Positions 50,361-61,929 of a DNA stretch of 64,000 nt are shown one piece after another. A program made the translations under genes and the position numbers. How positions within the stretch are numbered: position 1 is the first letter of the stretch; the number at the start of each line of letters is the position of its first letter. The stretch comes from Alphaproteobacteria bacterium (GTDB lineage: Bacteria; Pseudomonadota; Alphaproteobacteria; Puniceispirillales; Puniceispirillaceae). The stretch covers positions 1-64,000 of the forward strand of contig RFZL01000005.1 of NCBI GenBank assembly GCA_009920665.1, written 5' to 3'. The notes under the pieces are model-generated. The model was given only the letters and a program-made list of their open reading frames with translations. It was not told the DNA's origin and did not search any database.

Positions 50361-51464
50361 ATGAAATTCACCATTGATCGCATCAGCCTTCTGCGGCCGC
50401 TCGGGCAGGTGCAATCCGTCGTCGAACGTCGCAACACAATTCCGATCCTTGCCAATGTCGTCCTGCAGGCGGCAGATGGCGCCCTGTCGATGACCGCCAC
50501 CGACATGGATATGGATATTGCCACGCAGGTCGAATGCGCGGTGGCGACGGCCGGCACCACCACCGTTTCGGCGCATCTTCTCTATGATATTGTTCGCAAG
50601 CTTCCCGAGGGCGCCGAGGTCGAGGTGGCCGTCGCTGACGGGCATGCGATGATCAGCGCCGGCAGATCGAATTTCCGCCTGCCAACGCTGCCGGTCGAGG
50701 ATTTTCCGGCGATCAGCGTCGGCGAGATGCCGGACGCGTTCATGCTGACCGCCGCCGACATGCGCGACATGATCGACGCCACCCGCTTTGCGATCTCCAC
50801 CGAGGAGACAAGATATTACCTGAACGGTATCTATCTCCACAAATCGGACCAGGGCGATCTGTGCGCTGTCGCCACTGACGGCCACAGGCTGGCGCTGACG
50901 CGTCAGGGACTTCCTGCCGGCGCGACCGGCATGCCCTCGATCATCGTGCCGCGCAAGGCGGTGACCGAACTTCGCAAGCTGCTTGATGATTTCGAGGGTG
51001 AGGTCGGTGTGGCGCTGTCGGACACCCGCGCCGAATTCAGCATCGCGACGGTGAAGCTTCGGACCAAGCTTATCGACGGAACCTTCCCCGATTACACACG
51101 GGTGATCCCGCGCGGCAATGACCGTATCATGCAGGTGGATGCGGCCAGCTTCTCGGCCGCGGTTGACCGGGTGTCGACGATCTCGTCCGAAAAATCACGC
51201 TCGATCAAGATGCGGCTGCAACCCGGCATGCTGACCCTTTCGGCCAGCAGCACCGATGCCTCGAGCGCGGATGAGGACATCGAGGTCAGCTATGATGGTG
51301 CCGAAATGGAGATTGGCTTCAATGCGCGCTATCTCCTCGATATCGCGTCGCAGGTCGAGAGCGATACCATCGAATTCGCCCTTGCCGACCAGGGATCGCC
51401 AAGCCTGGTGCGCGCACCGGGTGACGAGGCGACCCTGTTCGTTCTGATGCCGATGCGGGTGTGA
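50361..51464 (+). CDS. dnaN: DNA polymerase III beta sliding clamp
   Basis: Ring-shaped processivity factor. 367 residues in three homologous clamp domains; N-terminus MKFTIDRISLLRPLGQVQSVVERRNTIPIL matches the family, as does the C-terminal VLMPMRV. The gap after dnaA (219 bp) has no gene and no clear DnaA boxes. ATG 50361 has GAGAAGAGA upstream. Confidence 0.98.
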   Translation: MKFTIDRISLLRPLGQVQSVVERRNTIPILANVVLQAADGALSMTATDMDMDIATQVECAVATAGTTTVSAHLLYDIVRKLPEGAEVEVAVADGHAMISAGRSNFRLPTLPVEDFPAISVGEMPDAFMLTAADMRDMIDATRFAISTEETRYYLNGIYLHKSDQGDLCAVATDGHRLALTRQGLPAGATGMPSIIVPRKAVTELRKLLDDFEGEVGVALSDTRAEFSIATVKLRTKLIDGTFPDYTRVIPRGNDRIMQVDAASFSAAVDRVSTISSEKSRSIKMRLQPGMLTLSASSTDASSADEDIEVSYDGAEMEIGFNARYLLDIASQVESDTIEFALADQGSPSLVRAPGDEATLFVLMPMRV

Positions 51465-51483
51465 GCGGTTCTTGACGGTCCTG

Positions 51484-52638
51484 ATGGAAAGACAGCAGGT
51501 GGCGCCGGGCCGGCAGGCCGAGGCCCAGCTGACGTCTCTGTCGCTGCAGGACTTCCGCAATTATGCCGACTGCCGGGTGATGATCGATGCGCCGAATGTG
51601 CTGCTCCTTGGTGAGAATGGCGCCGGCAAGACCAACCTGATGGAAGCAGTGTCATTGCTGGCCCCGGGCCGCGGTCTGCGCAGCGCCCGCGCCGAGCATC
51701 TGCCACGCCAGCGAAGCGGTGCTGACCAGTGGGCCGTCGCGGCCGACCTTCTTACGGCCGGTGAAAAGACCCGTGTCGGCACCGGCGTGCCGGCCGACAG
51801 TGACAGCGGCCGCCGGATCATGCGGCGAGACGGCGAGACGGTGTCGCAGACCGAGATTGGCAGGCTGTTTTCGGTATCGTGGCTGACACCGCGCATGGAT
51901 GGCATCTTCATCGACAGCCCGGGCGCGCGCCGGCGCTTCCTCGACCGGTTGGTGATTGCCTTTGACGCGGCGCATATCGGGCGCACGAACCGCTATGAAA
52001 AGCTGCTTCGCGAACGTGGTGCGCTGCTTGCCGAGGGCCGTGCGGATGAGGCTTGGGTCAGCGCCATCGAGGCCAGTCTTGCCGAGTCCGCCATTGCCGT
52101 GACCGCGGCGCGGCAGGCCCTGATTGCCGATCTGAACGCCGAGGCGGCGGCAGGATGGTTTGATTTTCCCGGCGTCAGGCTGGCGCTTGATGGCACGGTC
52201 GAGAACTGGCTTGCCGAAGGTGCGGCATTGCAGGCCGAGGACAGGTTCATCGCCGTGGCGCGGACACGCCGGATGGCCGGTGATCCGGCGCTTGCTGGCC
52301 CCCATTCCAGTGATCTGACCGCAGTCAACAGCCATACAGACGCGCCGGCGCATCTGGCCTCGACCGGCCAGCAGAAGGCATTGCTGATTGCCGTGGTGCT
52401 GGCGCATGCACGCCTGCAGGCGCGCCGGCTTGGCCGCCCGCCATTGCTGCTGCTTGACGATGTTGTAGCGCATCTTGACGTGGCCCGCCGCGCCGCGCTG
52501 TTCGAGGCTGTTGGCGCGGTTGGCACGCAGGCCTGGTTCAGCGGCACCGACCGGGATGATTTTGAAGGACTTGACGCCCAGTCACTGTCGATATCGGCGG
52601 ATGACGGGACGGCCAGCATAACGCAGTCGGAGGAATGA
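51484..52638 (+). CDS. recF: DNA replication and repair protein RecF
   Basis: ABC/SMC-like ATPase that helps load RecA at single-strand gaps. About 384 residues. Walker A GENGAGKTNLMEAV, signature STGQQKALL, and Walker B LLLLDDVVAHLD are intact. ATG 51484 lies 19 bp after dnaN; a TTG 12 nt upstream is in frame. Stops 3 bp before gyrB, so recF and gyrB are likely co-translated. Confidence 0.96.
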   Translation: MERQQVAPGRQAEAQLTSLSLQDFRNYADCRVMIDAPNVLLLGENGAGKTNLMEAVSLLAPGRGLRSARAEHLPRQRSGADQWAVAADLLTAGEKTRVGTGVPADSDSGRRIMRRDGETVSQTEIGRLFSVSWLTPRMDGIFIDSPGARRRFLDRLVIAFDAAHIGRTNRYEKLLRERGALLAEGRADEAWVSAIEASLAESAIAVTAARQALIADLNAEAAAGWFDFPGVRLALDGTVENWLAEGAALQAEDRFIAVARTRRMAGDPALAGPHSSDLTAVNSHTDAPAHLASTGQQKALLIAVVLAHARLQARRLGRPPLLLLDDVVAHLDVARRAALFEAVGAVGTQAWFSGTDRDDFEGLDAQSLSISADDGTASITQSEE

Positions 52639-55089
<2,451 letters not shown>

Positions 55090-55099
55090 AGCCGGGTAG

Positions 55100-56452
55100 A
55101 TGGCTATCGAGCCGCAATCCACCGAACGCAAATGGTCGGACACACCGGCCATACGTACATTCATGCAACCGCGTGAGCGGCGTGGCAGCCCCCCCGGCAC
55201 GATGGATGCCCGCCTGATCCTGAACATCCGCTGGCTGGCACTGGCCGGTCAGCTTTTCGCCCTTCTTTTCACCTTTCTTGGTCTGGAAATCCAAATTCCG
55301 ATCGGGCCGGCATTGTTCGTGATCGGCCTTTCGGTGGCGATGAATGTCTGGCAGACACGCCTCACGATGATCCTGGAGAGGGGCCGCAACCAGAGCTTTC
55401 CGGCGCTGATCTTCGACGTCATTCAGCTGTCGGCGCTTCTCTATTTCACCGGCGGCCTGTTGAACCCCTTTGCCGTGCTTCTGCTGTCGCCTGTCGTGGT
55501 GTCGGCAACATTGCTTCGCCGCCGCGAAACATTACAGCTGATCGCCCTTGTCGCGGGGTGCGTCAGCTTTCTGGTGTTCTTCAATTATCCGTTGCCGGTC
55601 GATGATTTGCGGGCGGCGAATCCTGATCTTTATCTCATCGGCCTGTGGATGGCGCTTGTTCTGTCAGCCACTTTCATCGGCATCTATACATGGTGGATCG
55701 CCTCGCGCGCGCGACGTCTTGATGAAGCGCTGTCCGAGGCGCGGCTGGCCCTCGCCGCAGAGCAACAGGCAGCAGCGCTTGGCACATTGGCAACGGCGGC
55801 GGCACACCGGCTGGGATCCCCGCTGAACACGATCACGGTGATTGGCCATGAATTGGCACGCGACATTACCGACGATGATCCGCTCTATGAGGATGTGATG
55901 CTGCTCCGCGCCGAGATCGAGCGTTGCCGGGTCATTCTTGGTGAACTTGATGATTACCAGTCGGCAGAATCGCTCGATCTTGAAACGCCGGTGCCCTTGT
56001 CGGGACTGATCGAGGAAATCCTCGATAGCCGGCTTGAGGATGGCGCCGCTTCCTTCACCATCGATTTCGACGAGAGATCGGCAGTGCCCATGCCGCTTGT
56101 CAGGCGTGGACCGGAATTGATGCACGCGCTGGAGGATCTGCTCAGCAATGCGCGTGATTTCGCCAGAACCAAGGTCAGCATCATGATCCGCTGCACGGTT
56201 CAGGATGTGATTGTGACGATAAATGATGACGGCCCGGGCTTTCCGGCCGGGGTGCTGGCACGGATCGGTGCGCCCTGGAACAGCTCGCGTCGGGGAGAGG
56301 GCGCGCATCGGGGTTTGGGTATTTTTATCGCCAGCACCTTGATTGAGTCACTTGGTGGCTCAATATTATACGGGAATGCGAAGACCGGTGGCGGTGAGGT
56401 GAAGGTTCACCTGCCACTCGATTCAGTGGCGGCAGACGGTCTGCCCGCGTAA
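55100..56452 (+). CDS. regB: Redox-sensing histidine kinase of the RegB/PrrB/ActS type
   Basis: Membrane sensor kinase that controls respiration, carbon and nitrogen fixation genes by redox state in other Alphaproteobacteria. 450 residues with about six membrane helices (roughly 37-200). The quinone-binding heptad GGLLNPF is at 118-124, and the redox cysteine is Cys276 in IERCRVIL. The H-box reads AAAHRLGSPL (His236), where the family has HELGTPL. The ATP-binding domain has LSNARDFA and DDGPGFP motifs. No senC gene is nearby. Downstream partner regA follows after 50 bp. Confidence 0.92.
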   Translation: MAIEPQSTERKWSDTPAIRTFMQPRERRGSPPGTMDARLILNIRWLALAGQLFALLFTFLGLEIQIPIGPALFVIGLSVAMNVWQTRLTMILERGRNQSFPALIFDVIQLSALLYFTGGLLNPFAVLLLSPVVVSATLLRRRETLQLIALVAGCVSFLVFFNYPLPVDDLRAANPDLYLIGLWMALVLSATFIGIYTWWIASRARRLDEALSEARLALAAEQQAAALGTLATAAAHRLGSPLNTITVIGHELARDITDDDPLYEDVMLLRAEIERCRVILGELDDYQSAESLDLETPVPLSGLIEEILDSRLEDGAASFTIDFDERSAVPMPLVRRGPELMHALEDLLSNARDFARTKVSIMIRCTVQDVIVTINDDGPGFPAGVLARIGAPWNSSRRGEGAHRGLGIFIASTLIESLGGSILYGNAKTGGGEVKVHLPLDSVAADGLPA

Positions 56453-56502
56453 CCGACCGGTGTAGTGAGCCTTTTTAGCGAGCCTTTGTAGTGAGATAGT
56501 GC

Positions 56503-57033
56503 GTGACCGACAATTCGCTGTTGATCCTTGATGATGATGCGCCCCTTCGCACCCGCCTGCGCCGCGCCATGGAGTCCCGTGGGTTCGAGGTGATGGATGC
56601 CGGGTCTGTCGCGGAAGGCATCGATATCGTTCGCAAGACGCCGCCGGCCTATGCTGTTCTCGACATGAAACTGGAAGATGGCAGTGGTCTGAGCCTCGTG
56701 TCCGAATTGCGTGCCAAACGTGCGGAATGCCGGATCGTCATGCTGACCGGCTTCGGCAATATCGCGACGGCGGTGGCGGCTGTCAAAGCCGGTGCTCTTG
56801 ATTATCTCCCGAAACCCGCCGACCCGGACAGTATCGCCGCGACCCTTCGCCATACCGGCGACGGCATGCCGCCACCACCACAGGACCCGATGAGCGCGGA
56901 CCGCGTCCGTTGGGAACATATCCAGCGCGTTTATGAGCAATGCGGTCGCAACGTCTCCGAAACAGCACGGCGGCTTCGCATGCATCGCCGCACACTGCAG
57001 CGCATTCTCAGCAAGCACGCACCACGCGCCTGA
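56503..57033 (+). CDS. regA: Response regulator of the RegA/PrrA/ActR type
   Basis: Two-component transcription factor, 176 residues. Receiver domain with phosphoacceptor Asp54 (AVLDMKLEDG), acidic pocket LILDDDAP and conserved Lys in YLPKPAD; a Pro linker (MPPPPQ); and a Fis-type helix-turn-helix (NVSETARRLRMHRRTLQRILSK). Start is GTG 56503. Paired with the kinase just upstream; would carry the redox signal to target promoters. The spacer between the two genes has interleaved short repeats (56461-56495). Confidence 0.95.
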   Translation: MTDNSLLILDDDAPLRTRLRRAMESRGFEVMDAGSVAEGIDIVRKTPPAYAVLDMKLEDGSGLSLVSELRAKRAECRIVMLTGFGNIATAVAAVKAGALDYLPKPADPDSIAATLRHTGDGMPPPPQDPMSADRVRWEHIQRVYEQCGRNVSETARRLRMHRRTLQRILSKHAPRA

Positions 57034-57279
57034 AGGCCGGCGTCCCGCCGGTCTCCCGCCCTGCCTGACCCATCGCTCCCCGCGGTTTTTCGGCATCATA
57101 CCTGTTGTGATCCGCATGGCGCTCATGATCAGATGATTTGATCGCGGACGCCCGAGGCAATCTCTCAAAATGCGCGAAAGGCGGGTTTACGTTTTATGTT
57201 GAATCACCCTAAAATCCGGCGCTTCGGGAATGTATGAGACGTTCCTGCCTGCATCAGGTTGTGGTTGGGGGTGCGAAAC

Positions 57280-57636
57280 ATGTCGCTTCGAATAACAGCG
57301 GTCGTCACAATCGGCCTGTATGGGCCGGTCCTGGCCGCCTGCATGCCGGACATTGGTGTGAAGCCGCAAACCGATACCGCCACGATTGATCCCGAACCGG
57401 AGCGGGCTGTTGCCGTACAACCTGCCGAAGCGACGGTTGAACAGATAGCACCGCCACCGCTTGTCTATTCCTGGGACACCGGCTTTTCCACTTTTTTGTC
57501 ACCACCGATCGAGGTGCGTCGTCTGGCGCGTGATGACTGTATGGCCGCCGGGTATGAAATTGCCACGGTCGCAACAATGGCGCTTGATGGCAGCACGGCC
57601 ACGGCGACCTTTATCTGTCGCGGCGATTTCGAGTAG
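57280..57636 (+). CDS. Small lipoprotein of unknown function
   Basis: About 118 residues starting MSLRITAVVTIGLYGPVLAACMP, a lipoprotein signal with lipobox LAAC. A Pro/Glu-rich spacer (about 25-60) leads to a short C-terminal domain containing two Cys (DDCMAAGYEI and TFICRGDF), which could form a disulfide. ATG 57280 is preferred to an in-frame start at 57259. No recognised family. Sits alone between regA and the aldo-keto reductase. Confidence 0.78.
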   Translation: MSLRITAVVTIGLYGPVLAACMPDIGVKPQTDTATIDPEPERAVAVQPAEATVEQIAPPPLVYSWDTGFSTFLSPPIEVRRLARDDCMAAGYEIATVATMALDGSTATATFICRGDFE

Positions 57637-57663
57637 AATTCCTGCACTGTGATTCTTTACATT

Positions 57664-57681
57664 GGAACCGGTGACGGTTCC
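57664..57681 (+). repeat. Hairpin with GNRA-type loop
   Basis: GGAACCG (57664-57670), loop GTGA, CGGTTCC (57675-57681). Perfect 7-bp stem closed by a GNRA-class tetraloop, without a T-run. Located after the lipoprotein gene, before the aldo-keto reductase; may stabilise the 3' end of the lipoprotein mRNA. Confidence 0.6.
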
Positions 57682-57768
57682 GGGTTGCTGTTGCGCGACC
57701 CGAGCCTGTCTCCTCCGGCACCTTGCCCGGTGCTGACATTCGAACGCTGACATCTGATTGGATCTGAC

Positions 57769-58773
57769 ATGAAAACAAGACGACTTGGAACTTCCGGCCC
57801 GCTGATTTCCGCCATTGGCTATGGCGCGATGTCCTTTACCGATTTCTACGGGACGACAGACGAGTCGCAGTCGCATGCCGTTCTGGCGGCGGCGCTTGAT
57901 GAAGGCATTACGCATATTGATACCTCGAATGCCTACGGCCCGCATCGGTCGGAAGCTGCCATTGGCAGTTTTCTCGCCAAACAGGGAAACCGGCGCCATG
58001 ATCTTTTTTCCATCGCGACGAAGGCCGGTATCACCAAGGACCCTGACACCGGCGCACGCACCTACAACAATTCGGCGGCGCATCTCGAGGCCGAGCTTGA
58101 CGGGTCGCTGGCGCGGCTTGGCGTTGACCGTGTCGACCTTTTCTATGTCCATCGTCGTGATGCCGCGACGCCCATTGAAGAGGTGACAGAGACACTTGCC
58201 GGCCTGATCAGGAAAGGCAAGATTGGTGGCTTCGGCTATTCTGAAATCGCGCCTTCCTCATTGCGCCGGGCCAACGCCGTGCATCCGGTAATGGCGGTGC
58301 AGTCCGAATATTCGCTGGCCGTGCGTTATCCCGAGCTTGGACTGGTCCAGACCACGGCCGAGCTTGGAACAGCACTTGTCGCTTTCTCGCCGGTCGGCCG
58401 TTCGCTGCTGACGGACAAGCCGCATTCGGCTGAAAAAGCCGCCGAGTTGCCGTTCCTGAAGGTCAATCCACGGTTTCAGGAGCCCAACCTTTCGGCCAAC
58501 ATTGCCGCCGGCGAGGCCTTTCGCCGCCTTGCCGCGGACATGGGAACATCCGCCGCCGCGCTGTCCATCGCCTGGCTGCTGCACCAGGGCGAGCATGTGA
58601 TTCCGATCCCGGGCACACGTTCGCCGGAGCATCTGCGCCAGCATTGCGAGGGCGCGCGGCTCGACCTCGACGCGGCGGCGCTGGCGGCCATTGACGCGGC
58701 GCTTCCGGTTGGCTGGGCGCATGGCGACCGCTATTCGGTGGCACAGTGGGACGGCCCCGAGAAATATTGCTGA
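57769..58773 (+). CDS. Aldo-keto reductase
   Basis: NADPH-dependent carbonyl reductase with TIM-barrel fold, 334 residues. The catalytic tetrad can be placed: Asp and Tyr in THIDTSNAYGPHRSE, Lys in IATKAG, and His in LFYVHRRD. The C-terminal cofactor region is VIPIPGTRSPEHLRQH. Closest in pattern to the AKR13/YajO-like branch. Substrate unknown. The next gene starts directly after its stop, so they form an operon. Confidence 0.93.
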   Translation: MKTRRLGTSGPLISAIGYGAMSFTDFYGTTDESQSHAVLAAALDEGITHIDTSNAYGPHRSEAAIGSFLAKQGNRRHDLFSIATKAGITKDPDTGARTYNNSAAHLEAELDGSLARLGVDRVDLFYVHRRDAATPIEEVTETLAGLIRKGKIGGFGYSEIAPSSLRRANAVHPVMAVQSEYSLAVRYPELGLVQTTAELGTALVAFSPVGRSLLTDKPHSAEKAAELPFLKVNPRFQEPNLSANIAAGEAFRRLAADMGTSAAALSIAWLLHQGEHVIPIPGTRSPEHLRQHCEGARLDLDAAALAAIDAALPVGWAHGDRYSVAQWDGPEKYC

Positions 58774-59529
58774 ATGACCAAGGGGGAAGGCGGCAGGACA
58801 GAACGGCGCCGGGCGGTTGATCTTGGTCAGCCTGTTGCCGGCTGGACAGGCGCTGCGGTCCCGGCCCGGCAACCCATGGTCGGTCATCATTGCCGGCTGG
58901 AACCGCTTCGGATGGATCATGCGGCCGGGCTTCACGCCGCCTTCAGAACCGACAGCGATGATGTGGTCTGGGACTGGCTGCCCTATGGCCCGTTCGATGA
59001 CATAACAGGGTTTGAGGCGTTTCTCGAGGCAAGCTGCCTCGGCATGGATCCGATGTTCCATACCATCATCGACCTTGCCAGTGACAGGCCGGTCGGGATG
59101 GCAAGCTATCTTCGCCCCGATCCGGTGAATGGTGTCATCGAGGTCGGGCATATCAATTTCTCGCCGCTGATGCAGCGCCGGCCGTTGGCCACTGAATCGA
59201 TGTATCTGATGATGCGCCGGGTTTTTCTGGAGTGGGGGTATCGTCGCTATGAATGGAAGTGCAACAATCTGAATGCCCGTTCCAAGGCCGCCGCCATCAG
59301 GCTCGGCTTTTCCTATGAGGGGCTGTTCCGGCAGGCCGCCGTGGTCAAGGGCCATAACCGTGACACCGCCTGGTTTTCGATCCTCGACAGCGAATGGCCG
59401 GTCGTCGCGGCGGCCTTCGAGGCCTGGCTTGCACCGGACAATTTCGATTCCGGGGGCCGGCAACGGCGCGGCCTTGCTGACATCCGTCACCAGCTTGGTG
59501 CGGACATGTCAGGCCCGTCACAGTCATGA
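58774..59529 (+). CDS. GNAT-family acetyltransferase (RimJ/RimL-like)
   Basis: 251 residues. The acetyltransferase core runs from HHCRLEPLRMDHAAGLHAAF to the C-terminal NARSKAAAIRLGFSYEGLF, the typical RimL-like GNAT ending with WFSIL after it. The basic first 30 residues are not part of the fold, and a downstream start (Met35) is possible. ATG 58774 immediately follows the stop of the aldo-keto reductase. Substrate unknown; many relatives acetylate amino groups of small molecules or toxins. Confidence 0.88.
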   Translation: MTKGEGGRTERRRAVDLGQPVAGWTGAAVPARQPMVGHHCRLEPLRMDHAAGLHAAFRTDSDDVVWDWLPYGPFDDITGFEAFLEASCLGMDPMFHTIIDLASDRPVGMASYLRPDPVNGVIEVGHINFSPLMQRRPLATESMYLMMRRVFLEWGYRRYEWKCNNLNARSKAAAIRLGFSYEGLFRQAAVVKGHNRDTAWFSILDSEWPVVAAAFEAWLAPDNFDSGGRQRRGLADIRHQLGADMSGPSQS

Positions 59530-59637
59530 CCCCGCCGCCCATCAACCGCCAGATGCGGCCTCTTGAACGGGGCATGCTTGTGCCGGCCAGTGCGATTCTG
59601 CCTGGCATGCTGAACAAAGTCAGTCGCTGACCTTTTG

Positions 59638-61110
59638 TTATACAGGCGGCCTGACGGCCGGGCTGGCTGGCGGATTGCCCGGCGCCGGATCGATGGGCAT
59701 GGTTGGCCCGCCGGTCACGCTCTCGAAAATCTGTGCCGCGGCCAGCAAGGCCGCCTCGCCGCGCGGCCGCCCGATCAGCTGGATGCCGATTGGCAGACCG
59801 CCCGGCCCTGGCCCCACCGGCACCGAAATGGCGGGCAGGCCTGTCGTTGTCGCGAGAAAGGCGAAGCGGAGCCAGTCCATATATCCCGGCAGATGATGCC
59901 CGTCGATGTCACTGACCCATTCCTCGGTTTGCAGGTGCGGCATGCACCCGACAGTCGGGCAGGCAAGAACATCAAAGGTTTGGAGAAAGCCCGCCATATT
60001 GTTGAAAATTGTGGTTCTGCCAAGCTGCGCATCGGCGATGTCGTCGGCTGTGAGGCCTCGCCCGAAAGCCATATTGTCCGCCAGTGTCTTTTTGAAATGA
60101 GATGAAATACTGTCCGGCACCTGTCTGGCCGTGATCGCCATGTCGAGCCCCCGAAGCGTGTAATAGATACGCGCAAGATCGGGCAGATCGGGACAGGCTT
60201 CCTCGATGTCCGCGCCGTGCCGTTCCATCTGGCCCAGAACACCGCGAAGATGTTCCAGAACCTCGGGGTTGGCTCTCGCCATTCCGTTGAAATCCGGCGA
60301 GAATCCGATCTTCAGCCTTGGCGATGCGTGAATGACCGCATCTTCGAAACTGCCGCCATCCGGGCCGGGATAGGATATCGGCAGATCGGGATTGAAACCG
60401 GCCATGGCGTCGAGGAACAGCGCGCAGTCGCGAACCGAGCGTGCCATCGGCCCCGGCACCCCCTCGGTAGCGAAACCGGCCGGGCCGGCGCTGGCGACCC
60501 GGCCCGGGCTTGGCCGTAGCCCGACAACACCGCAATAGCAAGCTGGCGTGCGAAGGCTGCCGCCATGATCGGAGCCGTGACTGAGCCAGACCTCGCCGGT
60601 TGCGAGCGAGGCTGCCGCGCCGCCGGACGACCCGCCTGCATTCAATGACCTGTTCCAGGGATTCAGCGTGGCACCGAACACATCGTTGAAGGTGTTGCCG
60701 CCGGCCCCCATTTCCGGCGTGTTTGTCTTGCCGATGACGATGCCGCCGCGCCTCTCCAGCCTTGTCACGAGTGGATCGCTGGTCTCCGGTACGAAATCGG
60801 CAAAACCGCGCGTGCCAAAGGTGGTGCGCACGCCCGCCACCATGGTCAGATCCTTGATCGCGATCGGCAGGCCGGCCAGTCCGCCGGCAATGTCGGGATG
60901 CTGCCGGTCAAGCCTGGTGGCGGCTTCATAGGCGCGGTCCGGACAGATGGTGGGCATGGCGTTGATGTCGGGCTCGACCGTCGCGATTCGCGCAAAGGCC
61001 GCATCGAGACAGTCACGCGGGCTGATCTGTCCCACCCGCAGCATGGCGATGACCTCATGCGCCTGCAGACGGCACAGATCCGGTCCGCTGAAGCTGTCCG
61101 ACGCCGTCAT
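59638..61110 (-). CDS. Amidase-signature hydrolase
   Basis: Hydrolyses C-N amide bonds with a Ser-Ser-Lys triad. About 490 residues. Lys in PIAIKDLTMVAGV, the cis-Ser in NAGGSSGGAAAS, and the nucleophile Ser in GSDHGGSLRTPA. No signal peptide. ATG 61110 is chosen because AGGGAGAC lies just upstream; the longer frame to 61200 is not family-like. Not GatA: there are no gatB/gatC neighbours and the sequence is closer to the broad amidase group. Convergent with the GNAT gene. Confidence 0.93.
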   Translation of the reverse strand: MTASDSFSGPDLCRLQAHEVIAMLRVGQISPRDCLDAAFARIATVEPDINAMPTICPDRAYEAATRLDRQHPDIAGGLAGLPIAIKDLTMVAGVRTTFGTRGFADFVPETSDPLVTRLERRGGIVIGKTNTPEMGAGGNTFNDVFGATLNPWNRSLNAGGSSGGAAASLATGEVWLSHGSDHGGSLRTPACYCGVVGLRPSPGRVASAGPAGFATEGVPGPMARSVRDCALFLDAMAGFNPDLPISYPGPDGGSFEDAVIHASPRLKIGFSPDFNGMARANPEVLEHLRGVLGQMERHGADIEEACPDLPDLARIYYTLRGLDMAITARQVPDSISSHFKKTLADNMAFGRGLTADDIADAQLGRTTIFNNMAGFLQTFDVLACPTVGCMPHLQTEEWVSDIDGHHLPGYMDWLRFAFLATTTGLPAISVPVGPGPGGLPIGIQLIGRPRGEAALLAAAQIFESVTGGPTMPIDPAPGNPPASPAVRPPV

Positions 61111-61216
61111 GACTTTTGTCTCCCTTGCTTGATTCTGCTGTAACCGGTCAGCCGGAGCGTCATGCTGGCATGGTGCCGGCGGCTTGTCGAGCCGATGCAT
61201 ATGGTGGAAGAAAGTG

Positions 61217-61286
61217 TGGTTAAATCACTGATAATGATTATTTATAGAATAAAATTTTATATATCTTAAAAATAGTAGTTTATAAT
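61217..61286. promoter_or_regulatory. AT-rich intergenic patch with Fur-like box and palindrome
   Basis: 60 of 70 bases are A or T, unlike the GC-rich surroundings. On the minus strand ATAATCATTATC (61230-61241) equals the right 12 bases of the classical 19-bp Fur box. A perfect 12-bp palindrome ATAAAATTTTAT lies at 61249-61260. It is in the 220-bp divergent gap between the amidase and the cyclic-nucleotide-binding gene. Confidence 0.4.
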
Positions 61287-61330
61287 GGCGCATTAATGGC
61301 CTGACCGGTTTATGACAGGAGGCAGGTGCG

Positions 61331-61744
61331 ATGAAGCTTGTGATGAATATGGTGCGCAAGCCCTTCAGGAAGGGCGATGTCATCTTTGAAAGCAGCGAGA
61401 GGAGTGATGAGCTCTACCTAATCCATACTGGCAAGGTCGAGATCAGGTCGCGTGAGGGGATGCTGCTGGCGATACTTGGCGAGGGTGAACTCTTTGGCGA
61501 GATGGCCTCCATCATGGGGGAACGTGAACGGACGGCGCGCGCCGTAACGGCCACCAATGCGGTGATCGACGTGATTGATGCCTCAACCATGCAGCGCAAG
61601 CTTGGCGAGGCTGACCCGGTGTTGTGGGCGTTGATCCGGAACCTGACGAACCGGCTTGCCGATGCCAATCAAATGAATGAGACGCAGTGGCAGCAGCTCA
61701 ATTTCTATCGGAGCCTGTCTCCCGAAGAGATCCAGAAACCCTGA
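61331..61744 (+). CDS. Single-domain cyclic-nucleotide-binding protein
   Basis: 137 residues forming one cNMP-binding (CAP_ED) domain: FRKGDVIFESSERSDELYLI, IHTGKVEIRS and the phosphate-binding cassette GELFGEMASIMGERERTARA. After the domain only about 25 residues remain, with no helix-turn-helix, kinase or channel part, so it is not a CRP/FNR regulator. It may act by protein contact. Whether cAMP, cGMP or nothing binds is unknown. Upstream lies the AT-rich patch. Confidence 0.85.
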   Translation: MKLVMNMVRKPFRKGDVIFESSERSDELYLIHTGKVEIRSREGMLLAILGEGELFGEMASIMGERERTARAVTATNAVIDVIDASTMQRKLGEADPVLWALIRNLTNRLADANQMNETQWQQLNFYRSLSPEEIQKP

Positions 61745-61929
61745 CCCATGCCCAAAGCCGGATTTATTGCCATCATCGGCAAATCCGGTGACTGGCCGGC
61801 CGGCCAAGAAATCTGCGGCTGACATGCGGTAAATTCGGTTCGCCATACCTACATAAAGGAACGTTGCCGGCGATGTTGCCGGTTCTGCGGGGTTCGCCCC
61901 GGCCCACCGCTATCCGGAAGGACGCAACC

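Noticed and set aside
59565-59612. Pair of GCATGC palindromes in the gap between the GNAT and amidase genes
   Set aside because: Short self-complementary hexamers without a G/C stem plus T-run; not convincing as a terminator.
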